From positions 2,046,107 through 2,110,106 of the forward strand of contig NZ_DF967972.1 in assembly GCF_001050235.1 (NCBI RefSeq): 64,000 nt of DNA, read 5' to 3'. The DNA is from Longilinea arvoryzae. Lineage in GTDB: Bacteria > Chloroflexota > Anaerolineae > Anaerolineales > Anaerolineaceae. Position 1 is the first letter of the stretch. Each line of letters opens with the position of its first letter. The translations under genes were made by a program, and so were the position numbers. Below are positions 1-7,956 of this stretch, in pieces. The notes beneath the pieces are model-generated. The model searched no databases and was not told the origin of the DNA. It saw only the letters and a program-made list of their open reading frames with translations.

Positions 1-156
1 GGTGCTGAAGCCGGTCTGGTTGTACTCGGGCATGCTGGCATAAGGTTTACGGATCACGTAGCGTGAAGCCGGACCGCAGCCGGTCAGCACCGCAGCCGCC
101 GCCGCGCCCAGTCCGGTGAACTTCAGAAATTTGCGCCGTGAAATTTTTTCACTCAT
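1..156 (-). CDS. Tat-exported molybdopterin/Fe-S lipoprotein subunit (ActB-like), N-terminal fragment
   Basis: Only the first 52 codons are in the window; the gene runs off the left edge. The N-terminus has a twin-arginine motif (SRRKFLKFTG) followed by an Ala-rich hydrophobic stretch and a lipobox-like LTGC, so the product is probably Tat-exported and lipid-anchored. The sequence after the Cys (YASMPEYNQTGFST) resembles the beginning of ActB-type molybdopterin/iron-sulfur subunits of alternative complex III. It follows the pentaheme cytochrome gene by 18 nt, the actA-actB order known for that complex. The ActB assignment rests on context and a short N-terminus; another membrane-associated molybdopterin oxidoreductase is possible. 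Confidence 0.6.
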   Translation of the reverse strand, partial: MSEKISRRKFLKFTGLGAAAAAVLTGCGPASRYVIRKPYASMPEYNQTGFST

Positions 157-174
157 GGTACGTCGTCTCCTCTA

Positions 175-711
175 TCAGTAATGGCAGGTGGCGCAATCGG
201 AAAGGCGCGCCCATTTTTCTGGCGCCATGCGCTTGTGGCAGTCCAGGCACCAACCCATGTTTTGACCGGATTGAGGTTCGGCGACCGTCATCTTGCTTAC
301 ATCGCCATGACAGGTTTCGCAGGCCACTCCGGCCGCAATATGCGGACGGTGATTGAAGTGCACGAAATCCGGTTGGATGGCGACCGGCACCCATGGAATT
401 GAGTTGCCGGCTTTTACAAAGGCGGCCAATTTATCCAACTCGGGGGATTTGACCTGAACCTGTTGATGGCAGCCCCAGCATTTGGAAGGGCTGGGTAATC
501 CTGCGGTTGGGCCCGTGGCGGCGCCCGTGTGGCAGTACTGGCATTTCGCACCGATACCCACGTGAAGGCTGTGGGGAAACTGGATGGGCTGTTCGGGAGG
601 AGTCTGGGTGTAATAGACTCCGCCAACTGCGCCGCCCAGCAGGATCAGCAAGATCAACGCTCCTGCAATGCGAAGGCCGGGTTGCTGCCACCAGGATTTT
701 TTCTTCTCCAT
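175..711 (-). CDS. actA: Pentaheme membrane-anchored cytochrome c, ActA-like (cytochrome c3/c7 family)
   Basis: 178 residues with one N-terminal membrane anchor (about 14-34) and five CxxCH heme sites (CQYCH, CWGCH, CETCH, CLDCH, CATCH). Additional His residues (FPHSLH, FNHRPH) could be distal ligands. Five c-type hemes on a short single-anchor protein directly before a Tat-signal molybdopterin subunit is the arrangement of ActA in alternative complex III, a quinol:electron-carrier oxidoreductase of Chloroflexota and other phyla. The heme domain would face the outside of the membrane. The count of five hemes is seen directly; the complex assignment is inferred from context. A cytochrome of a polysulfide-reductase-like complex is the main alternative. 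Confidence 0.75.
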   Translation of the reverse strand: MEKKKSWWQQPGLRIAGALILLILLGGAVGGVYYTQTPPEQPIQFPHSLHVGIGAKCQYCHTGAATGPTAGLPSPSKCWGCHQQVQVKSPELDKLAAFVKAGNSIPWVPVAIQPDFVHFNHRPHIAAGVACETCHGDVSKMTVAEPQSGQNMGWCLDCHKRMAPEKWARLSDCATCHY

Positions 712-747
712 ATCGTGCTCCTTTATTCCCTCTGGCGTAAATGGAGT

Positions 748-1719
748 TTATTTTTTACCCCGAGCGATCCAGACCAACAGGAAGATCAAACCCACCAGGA
801 CTACGCCGAGCAGAAGAGCGAAGCCCAGGCTGGTCGCCATCGCGCCGAACGCCGTCAGTAATCCACCCCAAAAGCCCTGGGCCGGACCGCCCGGCTGGAC
901 AACCGGAGTCGCCTCGCGCCCGCCCAAAGAAGGGGTCTCTTTACCAGAAGGCAGCCCGGACGGGAATGTCTGCGCGTAATAGAGCACATCCCGGCCGTCC
1001 TGCGCACTCCAACCCAGGGAACGCCCGATAGGCATGTCCGGCGCAGCGGCCGTGCCAAAGCGCGTCCGGTGCAGAAAACGCCACGGATCAGTCACCGCCA
1101 GCGTTCCCAGGGTCACGTTTTGGCCTTCCATCCGAAAAACCATCGCCGCGCCATCCTCACCATGGCATTTGACGCAGGTATTTTCGTATTTGGCTTTCCC
1201 GTTGGCGAGATCGCCGTTGAGGACCTTGCGTGAAACCAGGTCGATGAACTGGTTGTCGTCGATCGTACCGTTTTTGATGAAGGCCACGAGCGCATCCACA
1301 TCTTCGCCACTCAGGTAGGGGCTAAAGTCATGTTGAGGATCCAATCTGCCGGTGATGGCGCCCGACAGATCGGACACCTGGGTCTGATATACGCCGGGGA
1401 AACCGGTGTAATTGCTTCCCGAGCCAAAGGCGCCGTCTTTGCCCTGGTAATCCCAACCGTGGCAGGTCACGCAGCGCCAGGTTTCAGCGCCGCTGCGCGT
1501 GTTGGTGGTTTGAGTTGTCCAAAGCGGCATATCGCCGGCGCGAGGCTGGGTTTCAAGTAAGGCATACCAGTTGTCGTACAGCCGGGCGCCGCGAATGATG
1601 GTTTCATCGGTTTGTGGCAGCGGGCCGGCGTTCGCCTGGGCCCGGACGGTGATCACCAGGAAGACGATCAGAACGAGAAGGATGAGTGCTGGAACGATGT
1701 AGAATGAAAAACGTTTCAT
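748..1719 (-). CDS. Membrane-anchored diheme cytochrome c
   Basis: 323 residues. A hydrophobic N-terminal segment (about 5-27) and a second one near the C-terminus (about 293-318, ending in RGKK) flank a periplasm-type region with two heme sites, CVTCHG and CVKCHG, in tandem cytochrome c domains. The start was placed at the ATG at 1719 because GGAGGAGAGC precedes it directly; an upstream in-frame GTG lies inside that ribosome-binding site. It is the first gene of the minus-strand respiratory cluster, 36 nt before the pentaheme cytochrome. It probably passes electrons to or from the ActA/ActB-like complex, but the partner is not shown by the sequence. Confidence 0.8.
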   Translation of the reverse strand: MKRFSFYIVPALILLVLIVFLVITVRAQANAGPLPQTDETIIRGARLYDNWYALLETQPRAGDMPLWTTQTTNTRSGAETWRCVTCHGWDYQGKDGAFGSGSNYTGFPGVYQTQVSDLSGAITGRLDPQHDFSPYLSGEDVDALVAFIKNGTIDDNQFIDLVSRKVLNGDLANGKAKYENTCVKCHGEDGAAMVFRMEGQNVTLGTLAVTDPWRFLHRTRFGTAAAPDMPIGRSLGWSAQDGRDVLYYAQTFPSGLPSGKETPSLGGREATPVVQPGGPAQGFWGGLLTAFGAMATSLGFALLLGVVLVGLIFLLVWIARGKK

Positions 1720-1820
1720 GCTCTCCTCCACGGGGTCTTTATGGCTGGACCTGAAGAATCCTGCAACTAATTTTTGTTGATATTGTACATCGAACTAGTC
1801 TATTAAATATACATTAATTC

Positions 1821-1840
1821 GGGGTGATTCACAATCGCCC
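1821..1840. repeat. Imperfect inverted repeat GGGGTGATT-CAC-AATCGCCC
   Basis: This 20-nt element in the 200-nt AT-rich gap between the divergent cytochrome and rlmD genes forms a stem of about 8 bp with one mismatch. A close relative with perfect arms (GGGGCGATT-CAT-AATCGCCCC) lies at 29799-29820. Two copies far apart suggest a dispersed intergenic element. Confidence 0.5.
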
Positions 1841-1880
1841 AAAGCGTGATTCGGTCCATCATCCGGCCGGGCAGCACGGA

Positions 1881-1889
1881 TGATATAAT
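1881..1889 (+). promoter_or_regulatory. Extended -10 promoter element for the RlmD-type gene
   Basis: TGATATAAT (TGn plus consensus TATAAT) lies 32 nt upstream of the ATG at 1922. No good -35 is visible. A Shine-Dalgarno GGAG at 1914-1917 precedes the start. Confidence 0.5.
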
Positions 1890-1921
1890 CGGATCACCTG
1901 AAAAATGCGATCTGGAGAAAT

Positions 1922-3148
1922 ATGACACAGGAAGTTGAAATCACCGGTATGGTGTATGGTGGGGATGGCTTTGGCCGTTTGGCGGACGGCAGGGCCGCCT
2001 TTGTACCCTTTGTGCTGCCGGGTGAACGGGCCGAAATCGAATTCGTGGAAGAAAAACGCGGGCATGTCCGCGGGCGTCTGGTCAAACTGGTCCGGCCGGC
2101 GGCGATGCGCATCCAACCCCGCTGCCCCCATTTCGGGGTGTGCGGTGGCTGCCATTACCAGCACATCCCTTATGCCGGGCAATTGACTTTCAAGGAAACC
2201 ATCGTCCGCGAACAGTTGGCGCGCATAGCCGGAATCCAGGATCCGCCCGTGCGACCGATCATTCCATCCCCGCTGGAGTGGAATTATCGCAATTCCGTCC
2301 AGTTCCACCTCGATCCGCAGGGCAAGCTGGGCTATCAGGCGGCCGGTTCGCACCGCGTGGTGGCGATTCGCGAGTGCCATCTGCCGGAGGAAACGCTCAA
2401 CCAGGCCTGGCCCCTGCTCGATCTGGAACCCTTGCCCGGGTTGGAGCGCATCGACCTGCGTCTTGGGGCGGGGGATGATTTGCTGCTGGCGTTGGAGGGC
2501 AATGGCGAGGCCATGCCGGAGTTCAGCGTCGATTTCCCCCTGTCGGCAGTCTATCTCGGCCCGGATCGTTCGATGGTGCTGGCCGGGGACGATGGATTGG
2601 TGATCGAGGTGCTGGATAAACCCTTCCGGGTGACGGCGGGTTCGTTTTTTCAGGTCAACACGCAGCAGGCAGGCGCGATGGTGAAGCACCTGTTGGAGCG
2701 CCTGCCGCTGACCCAGGATACGACCTTGCTGGATGTCTACTGTGGGGTGGGGCTCTTCTCGGCCTTTATGGCGCCGCTTGTAGGGCGCTGCGTGGGCGTG
2801 GAGCTTTCGGAATCGGCCTGCAATGATTACGCGGCCAATCTGGACGACCGCGACAACGTCGAGTTGTACGTCGGGGCGGCGGAGATAGTCCTGCCGGCCC
2901 TGGATGTGAAGCCGGATGTGGTGCTGGTCGATCCGCCGCGGGCCGGATTGGAGCGCGCCGCGCTGGATGCCATCATGGCACTGGCGCCGCAGATCCTGGC
3001 GTATGTTTCCTGCGATCCGGCCACCCTGGCGCGCGACATCAAGCGCCTGACGGCCGGGGGGTATCAATTGGTCGAAGCGACGCCTTTCGATTTATTTCCC
3101 CAGACCTACCATATCGAAACCATTGCTTTGATGAAATGGAATGGATGA
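1922..3148 (+). CDS. rlmD: RlmD/RumA-type 23S rRNA (uracil-C5)-methyltransferase
   Basis: 408 residues, normal for the family. An N-terminal TRAM-like domain (about 1-60) precedes an Fe-S cluster region with C68, C74 and C77 (CPHFGVCGGC) and a further Cys near residue 157 (IRECHLPEE). The SAM-binding motif DVYCGVGLF, the VDPPRAGLE motif and the catalytic Cys364 in YVSCDPATL are intact. These enzymes methylate uracil C5 in 23S rRNA (RlmC/RlmD sites) using SAM; some relatives act on tRNA U54, so the exact target is not certain. The start has GGAG four nt upstream. Confidence 0.9.
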   Translation: MTQEVEITGMVYGGDGFGRLADGRAAFVPFVLPGERAEIEFVEEKRGHVRGRLVKLVRPAAMRIQPRCPHFGVCGGCHYQHIPYAGQLTFKETIVREQLARIAGIQDPPVRPIIPSPLEWNYRNSVQFHLDPQGKLGYQAAGSHRVVAIRECHLPEETLNQAWPLLDLEPLPGLERIDLRLGAGDDLLLALEGNGEAMPEFSVDFPLSAVYLGPDRSMVLAGDDGLVIEVLDKPFRVTAGSFFQVNTQQAGAMVKHLLERLPLTQDTTLLDVYCGVGLFSAFMAPLVGRCVGVELSESACNDYAANLDDRDNVELYVGAAEIVLPALDVKPDVVLVDPPRAGLERAALDAIMALAPQILAYVSCDPATLARDIKRLTAGGYQLVEATPFDLFPQTYHIETIALMKWNG

Positions 3149-3227
3149 ATAAGGTATGCATCCCGGAAGGGGCGTTTTCGACCGGCAGCGAGTCGAAAAA
3201 GCGGCCAATCGGGATGAGAGGAATTCG

Positions 3228-4130
3228 ATGGAAAATTCTTTATTACAGGATTGCACGTTATGCCCGCGGAATTGCCACATCGACCGCACGAACGGGCGAA
3301 AAGGGTATTGCCGGGAATCGGAAGAATTGGTGGTGGCGCGAGCGGCGCTGCATCTATGGGAGGAGCCCTGTATTTCGGGTGAAGCGGGTTCGGGGGCGGT
3401 GTTCTTCTCCGGCTGCCCGGTAGGCTGCGTCTACTGCCAGAACAAGAAAATCTCCAGGGGGCTGACCGGGAAGAAGATCACGATCGAACGGTTGGTGGAA
3501 ATCTTTCTGGAGTTAAAAGGGCAGGGCGCAAACAACATCAACCTGGTGACGCCGAGCCACTACGTCCCCCAGATCGTCACCGCGGTTCTGCTGGCGCGGG
3601 AACAAGGCCTGGACCTCCCGATCGTTTATAACTGCGGCGGATACGAAAAAGTCGAAACCCTGAAATTGCTTGACGGAATCGTCGATATCTACCTGCCGGA
3701 TTTCAAATATGTATCAGCGGAGATCGCCAAAAAGTATTCGAACTGCGCGGATTATTTTGAACATGCATCTGCGGCGGTAAAAGAAATGCTGCGCCAGGTG
3801 GGCGAACCGGTTTTCGATGAGCATGGGATGATGAAGAAAGGCGTGGTCGTGCGGCACCTGACCCTGCCGGGCTGCCTTCAGGATTCAAAGGACGTCATCC
3901 GGTATCTGCATCAGACCTTTGGAAATTCGATCTACGTCAGCATCATGAACCAATATACGCCGCTCCCCGGTATCGAGAAATATCCCGAACTCAATCGAAA
4001 GATCACGCCGGCGGAGTATGATGAACTGGTCGATTTTGCCGTTTCCATCGACGTGACCCATGCTTTCGTGCAGGATGGCGAAACGGCGATAGAGAGTTTC
4101 ATCCCGGAATTCGATGAAAGCGGAGTCTAG
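3228..4130 (+). CDS. PflX-type radical SAM protein (pyruvate formate-lyase activase-like)
   Basis: 300 residues from the ATG at 3228, which has AGAGGA upstream; the reading frame is open to 3156 but that extension lacks family similarity. The radical SAM motif is C63-x3-C67-x2-C70 (CPVGCVYC). An extra N-terminal Cys set (C9, C12, C16, C28) could hold a second cluster or zinc. The protein matches the COG1313/PflX pattern (LHLWEEPCISG, LPDFKY, RHLTLPG). These proteins are annotated as activase-like but their substrates are unknown. It lies 79 nt after rlmD on the same strand. No glycyl-radical enzyme partner is in the window. Confidence 0.85.
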   Translation: MENSLLQDCTLCPRNCHIDRTNGRKGYCRESEELVVARAALHLWEEPCISGEAGSGAVFFSGCPVGCVYCQNKKISRGLTGKKITIERLVEIFLELKGQGANNINLVTPSHYVPQIVTAVLLAREQGLDLPIVYNCGGYEKVETLKLLDGIVDIYLPDFKYVSAEIAKKYSNCADYFEHASAAVKEMLRQVGEPVFDEHGMMKKGVVVRHLTLPGCLQDSKDVIRYLHQTFGNSIYVSIMNQYTPLPGIEKYPELNRKITPAEYDELVDFAVSIDVTHAFVQDGETAIESFIPEFDESGV

Positions 4131-4221
4131 GATTTAAAATTCTATTCCTGGCAACTGCGGCAATGTGGTATAAGTTCTTGAAGTAATGAAATCAAAAAAC
4201 TAATTGTTTCGAGAAACATAC

Positions 4222-4827
4222 ATGCAAAATGAGATAACCAAGAAGAGTAAGCACCATTTGATTTGCGGGCAAAGAATCGAGCTTGTTCCGATCACACCTG
4301 AGCACATGGATTTCATGTGTAGAGTAGAAACAGACGTGACCTTATGGTATTACGAAGAATCTGTAATCACAGACGAAAAGCTTGTCCGCAGGAAATTTAC
4401 CGACAGAATCAACCGGGATGATGTTTATGATTTTATTGTCCGGCGAATTTCGGATGGCGTTCCGGTAGGCGTCGTCTATACATGGCAATATATTGGCGAA
4501 CGGAAAATCTGGGAGATCGGATATGCCCTGCTCCCAGAATTTCAAGGGAATGGTTTTTGCCTGGAGAGCGTTCGCCTTTTGATCTCCTTTATTTTCGGAG
4601 AATTGGGGGCTCATAAAATTGTGGGGATGTGCAATTCCGAGAATTTGCGCTCCGCTTCTGTCATGCAAAAAGCCGGCATGTCAAAGCAGGGTGTCTTCAG
4701 AGAGGAATATTATTGGCGCGGTCAATGGGTCGATCAATTCTATTTCAGCTTACTGGAACGGGAATATCGATCTGACTACGGGAACAACCGTCTCGCCTTG
4801 ACCTCGGCCACGGCGTCCGGCCGGTAG
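4222..4827 (+). CDS. GNAT family N-acetyltransferase (RimJ/RimL-like)
   Basis: 201 residues. The fold is recognisable from RIELVPITPEHMDF at the N-terminus, the acetyl-CoA binding region LLPEFQGNGFCLE, and the C-terminal NLRSASVMQKAGM pattern of RimJ/RimL-type acetyltransferases. The substrate is unknown. The ATG at 4222 was preferred over a TTG at 4204. The gene is visibly more AT-rich than its neighbours, which hints at recent acquisition. Its last 52 nt overlap the 3' end of the convergent NrtR-like gene; the C-terminal tail after LEREY may be non-conserved. Confidence 0.8.
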   Translation: MQNEITKKSKHHLICGQRIELVPITPEHMDFMCRVETDVTLWYYEESVITDEKLVRRKFTDRINRDDVYDFIVRRISDGVPVGVVYTWQYIGERKIWEIGYALLPEFQGNGFCLESVRLLISFIFGELGAHKIVGMCNSENLRSASVMQKAGMSKQGVFREEYYWRGQWVDQFYFSLLEREYRSDYGNNRLALTSATASGR

Positions 4828-5444
4828 CGGTACAACTGGGCCGGGCGGCCTTCGCCTGTGCGGCGGCGGGGCGTGCTTTCGATGATGCCGGCCTGCAGGA
4901 TGCGCCGGCGGAAATTGCGTTTATCCAGTTTTTCACCCAGAATAATTTCATAGGTGGATTGCAGCTCGGACAGGCTGAAATAGTCGGGCAGCAGTTCGAA
5001 TCCGACCGCGCTGTATTCCAACTTATAGCGCAGGCGGCGCAGCGCGTAGGTCAGGATGTCGCCGTGATCGAGAATAAGCGGCGGAAGCGTGTCGACCGGG
5101 AACCAATCGGCCGCAGATTCGTCTAAAGGGGTGAGGAGAGAATCGGCCGGCACCAGGGCAAAATACACCACCGAGACGGCATTGCGATCCGGGTCACCAT
5201 ATGTATAAAGCTGCTCCAGGTATGCTTCATGCAACCCAGTATATTTCGCAACGCATTGAGCGGCGGTTTCTTCCAACGACAGATCGGTTGGAAGCGCCAG
5301 GCCCGGGATTTGCCAAGCGCCTGCGGACGGTAAATCGTTGAGCAGAACCTGGAGACGATTTTCTCGCAGCGTGAAAACCACAACATAGACATCAATTTGA
5401 AAAAGGGCGCTGTGATTAGATGTGATCAGTGGAGATTTATCCAT
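4776..5444 (-). CDS. NrtR-like Nudix-derived transcriptional regulator
   Basis: 222 residues: an N-terminal Nudix-like domain (about 15-150) and a C-terminal winged-helix domain (about 155-222, with KLDKRNFRRRI). The Nudix box is degenerate: after GLALPTDLSLEETA comes QCVAKYTGL in place of the REUxEExGU signature, so hydrolysis is unlikely. This matches the NrtR group, which senses ADP-ribose derivatives and represses NAD or sugar metabolism genes. No target operon lies next to it, so the regulon is unknown. GGGGAG precedes the start and a TATAAT is present at 5465-5470 on this strand. Confidence 0.8.
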   Translation of the reverse strand: MDKSPLITSNHSALFQIDVYVVVFTLRENRLQVLLNDLPSAGAWQIPGLALPTDLSLEETAAQCVAKYTGLHEAYLEQLYTYGDPDRNAVSVVYFALVPADSLLTPLDESAADWFPVDTLPPLILDHGDILTYALRRLRYKLEYSAVGFELLPDYFSLSELQSTYEIILGEKLDKRNFRRRILQAGIIESTPRRRTGEGRPAQLYRYRPDAVAEVKARRLFP

Positions 5445-5464
5445 GGAGCGACTCCCCGGAAATA

Positions 5465-5470
5465 ATTATA
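5465..5470 (-). promoter_or_regulatory. -10 element (TATAAT) for the NrtR-like gene
   Basis: TATAAT on the minus strand 20 nt upstream of the start at 5444, in a short divergent promoter region shared with the lipoprotein gene at 5532. Confidence 0.4.
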
Positions 5471-5489
5471 ACTGATTTGATCGCAGCGT

Positions 5490-5526
5490 TGATATAATGA
5501 ATTCGTGTCGTGAAGAACAAAGGAGG
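5490..5526 (+). promoter_or_regulatory. Extended -10 and Shine-Dalgarno of the lipoprotein gene
   Basis: TGATATAAT (5490-5498) gives an extended -10, and AAAGGAGG just before the ATG at 5532 is a strong ribosome-binding site. Confidence 0.5.
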
Positions 5527-5531
5527 AATGA

Positions 5532-6470
5532 ATGAGCAAGAAAGGGTTCGTGATTTTGTCTTTGCTCTGTGTGGTCAGTTTGCTGACGGCCTGCAACCTG
5601 CCCGGTCAGGCAAAGCCTACCCAGGATCTATTCCCCACACCGAACTTGACGCTGACCGCGTTGTTCGCGCCGGGGGGCATTCCGCCAACGGTCACGCCGC
5701 CCGCCCTGGTGACCGCGACCAGCGGATCGGTCGTGGTAGCCACCACGACACCTCCCGCAGCGACTGCCACCCAGGCTGCATCGGCCACGCCCACCAAAGT
5801 GCCGCCTTCCGCCACGGCGGTGACCCGCCCGGGGCCGGCCATCAAGGCAGCCTATCTGGCGACGGCACCGAAAATCGACGGCGATTGGGGTGAATGGAAA
5901 ACGGATGCCTATCCGGCGCGCTTTGTCGTCTTCGGCGCGGGTAACTGGAAGAACAGCGACGATCTGGAAGGCTCTTTCCGGGTCGGCTGGGATAACACCT
6001 ACCTGTACGTCGCGGTCAAGGTGCTGGATGATACCTACGTGCAGAATGCCACCGGCGCAGAGATCTACAAGGGCGACAGCATCGAATTGCTGTTCGACTC
6101 GGACCTGTGGGGCGATTTTGCCGTTCGTAGCCTGAGCAACGACGATTATCAGATCGGCATTTCGGCGGGCAAGGATAAGATCGGCGGCGCCACCTCAGCT
6201 TACCTCTGGTATCCTTCGGGCAAGGCGGGCAACCTGAGTGATGTTAAGATCGCGGCGGTCTCCTCGACCGGAGTGTATCGGGTCGAGTTTGCCATCCCCT
6301 GGAAGACTCTGGGGGTCACGCCGGCCTCCGGCGGCCAGTTCGGTTTCGGCCTTTCGATTTCCGACGATGATAAAGCCGGCTCGAAAGAGCAGCAAAGCAT
6401 GGTCTCGAACCTGGAAGACCGCAATTTCCTCGATCCGGGCACCTGGGGCACGCTGACGCTCACCAAGTAA
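5532..6470 (+). CDS. Surface lipoprotein with CBM9/DOMON-like sugar-binding domain
   Basis: 312 residues. A lipoprotein signal peptide ends in LLTAC (Cys21). A low-complexity Pro/Thr/Ala linker follows (about 22-105). The C-terminal domain (about 110-312) has the pattern of carbohydrate-binding family 9-like domains: KIDGDWGEW, WDNTYLYVAVKVLDDTY, GDSIELLFDSD and AIPWKTLGV. It is likely outward-facing and binds a polysaccharide or similar ligand; no catalytic domain is attached. It stands alone between the NrtR-like gene and a bidirectional terminator. Confidence 0.8.
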   Translation: MSKKGFVILSLLCVVSLLTACNLPGQAKPTQDLFPTPNLTLTALFAPGGIPPTVTPPALVTATSGSVVVATTTPPAATATQAASATPTKVPPSATAVTRPGPAIKAAYLATAPKIDGDWGEWKTDAYPARFVVFGAGNWKNSDDLEGSFRVGWDNTYLYVAVKVLDDTYVQNATGAEIYKGDSIELLFDSDLWGDFAVRSLSNDDYQIGISAGKDKIGGATSAYLWYPSGKAGNLSDVKIAAVSSTGVYRVEFAIPWKTLGVTPASGGQFGFGLSISDDDKAGSKEQQSMVSNLEDRNFLDPGTWGTLTLTK

Positions 6471-6491
6471 GCCAACCCATTCGATTCACAA

Positions 6492-6531
6492 AAGCCCGGC
6501 AGCGGGAATTCTGGCTGCCGGGCTTTTCTTT
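6492..6531. terminator. Bidirectional Rho-independent terminator
   Basis: AAGCCCGGCAGC (6492-6503) pairs perfectly with GCTGCCGGGCTT (6514-6525) and a T-rich run follows. The A-run on the other side lets it serve both the lipoprotein gene and the convergent thioredoxin gene ending at 6539. Confidence 0.9.
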
Positions 6532-6538
6532 CGATCCA

Positions 6539-7375
6539 TTAGAATAAGATCGCGGCCAATTCCGATCGGTAGGTACGCGATTGAGGGTCTGAATCGCCCA
6601 GCAGTTCCAGCAGGCCCAAAAACACCTGCCGGGCGGCATCGTGGCGGTAGTGTTTGTCCTGGCGCAGGATATCCAACAGCCCATCCAAGGCCGCCAGCAA
6701 ATTGCCGCGTCCGGCCAGGCGAACGGAGTTGCCAAAGGCTGCGTCCAGGTCAGTTTCGTCCGGGAGCAGGCCGTTTTCGCTTTTTTCGAGCGCCTCGGCT
6801 AACGGCAGCAGCCGTTGGGCCCGGGTGTATTCGCGGCTGGCTGGAAAAGCGTGCAGGATTTCCAGGGCCTCATTGCCGTATCCCTGGCCCAATACCGCAA
6901 TCGCCATGCCGAGCAGCGCCTCGGGGTGCTGAGGGGCTTGATCCAACACATCGCCAAAAATACTTTCAGCTTCCTGCCAATCATGTTCCTGCAGCATGCT
7001 GTTGCCTTTTTCGACGGCCAGCGAGAGGGGACTGGGCGGGGTGATGCGCGCCAGAAACTCCCGCACGCGCTCTTCGGGTTGCAGACCTGTGAACTCGCCC
7101 ACCACTTCGCCCTGGCTGAAGGCTTTGACGGTGGGGATGCTGCGCACGTTGTAGTGCAAGGCCAGATTCGGATTGGCGTCCACGTCCACGCGCGCCAACC
7201 GGAAAGTCCCCTGAGCTTCACGCGCCAGCGTTTCCAGCATGGGGCCGAGGGTTTTGCACGGCTTGCACCAGGTCGCCCAGAACTCCACCACCACCGGGAT
7301 ATTCTCAGAGTATGAGATGACCTCATACTCGAAATCTGTTTCGTTTACATCGACGATATTATCCGATGTCATCAT
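6539..7375 (-). CDS. Thioredoxin-TPR protein (CnoX/YbbN-like)
   Basis: 278 residues. The N-terminal thioredoxin domain (about 8-112) keeps an active-site WCKPC (Cys37, Cys40) and the cis-Pro region RSIPTV. The C-terminal part (about 120-278) is made of TPR-like helices (LLGMAIAVLGQG and following). This is the layout of CnoX/YbbN chaperedoxins, cytoplasmic holdases that hand oxidised clients to folding machines. The E. coli protein lacks one Cys; here both are present, so real redox activity is possible. GGAG lies 9 nt before the chosen ATG; a second ATG follows immediately. Confidence 0.85.
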   Translation of the reverse strand: MMTSDNIVDVNETDFEYEVISYSENIPVVVEFWATWCKPCKTLGPMLETLAREAQGTFRLARVDVDANPNLALHYNVRSIPTVKAFSQGEVVGEFTGLQPEERVREFLARITPPSPLSLAVEKGNSMLQEHDWQEAESIFGDVLDQAPQHPEALLGMAIAVLGQGYGNEALEILHAFPASREYTRAQRLLPLAEALEKSENGLLPDETDLDAAFGNSVRLAGRGNLLAALDGLLDILRQDKHYRHDAARQVFLGLLELLGDSDPQSRTYRSELAAILF

Positions 7376-7463
7376 CTTGGGTTTCTCCGCCTAACATACT
7401 ACTAAAGTATTTTATTTTAGCAATCGGATATAAGAATTACATCGGAGTCCGGTATCGGATGGA

Positions 7464-7883
7464 TTATTCGCCCTCATCGCTCGGAGCCGAAGGCTGATCG
7501 ACGCGCACGATTTCACCGTGCATGTCGATCACAATTTTAAAGCCCATCATTCCCATATAAGCGCGGGCGTCTTCCGGAATGCCCGTCTGGAGCAGGGATT
7601 CGAATTGTTTATCCATCTGCTTGATCTGATTGAGCAACATGGCGCGGGTGAAAATGTCTTCCTGGCCGAGCATTTTAGCGGTTTGCTCGCTGATTTCATC
7701 TTCATGGCCTTCGATCTGCTCGCCCATCATCTGCAGAACCTGACGGTCGACCTGCTCGGAAGGTACGTGGCGGAGAAAACCTGAATCGTTGACGATATAG
7801 CATGGTTCATCGCCAACATAACCGGTCGTTACAAGATTGCCGTTTTCGTCGACCACCAGTCCTTCAAAGAGTGCTTTTCGCAT
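7464..7883 (-). CDS. Conserved protein of unknown function
   Basis: 139 residues, acidic, no signal peptide or membrane segment. The N-terminal half (MRKALFEGLVVDENGNLV, YVGDEPCYIVNDSGFLRHV) looks like a small beta-rich domain; the middle is helical (QMMGEQIEGHEDEISEQ). I do not recognise the family. It lies 88 nt upstream of the thioredoxin-TPR gene on the same strand and may be co-transcribed. GAGG precedes the start, and an extended -10 (TGATACAAT, 7922-7930) lies upstream. Confidence 0.6.
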   Translation of the reverse strand: MRKALFEGLVVDENGNLVTTGYVGDEPCYIVNDSGFLRHVPSEQVDRQVLQMMGEQIEGHEDEISEQTAKMLGQEDIFTRAMLLNQIKQMDKQFESLLQTGIPEDARAYMGMMGFKIVIDMHGEIVRVDQPSAPSDEGE

Positions 7884-7921
7884 GCAAACCTCGACGGTTT
7901 AGAAAATCCTTTTCTGGATTT

Positions 7922-7930
7922 ATTGTATCA
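7922..7930 (-). promoter_or_regulatory. Extended -10 promoter element for the unknown gene at 7883
   Basis: Minus-strand TGATACAAT lies 38 nt upstream of the ATG. No convincing -35 is present. Confidence 0.4.
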
Positions 7931-7956
7931 GGTTTTGGTTAATATTTGGATGAGGA

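Noticed and set aside
1859-3067. 402-codon antisense open frame opposite the RlmD-type gene
   Set aside because: Lacks any motif and overlaps a clear enzyme on the other strand.
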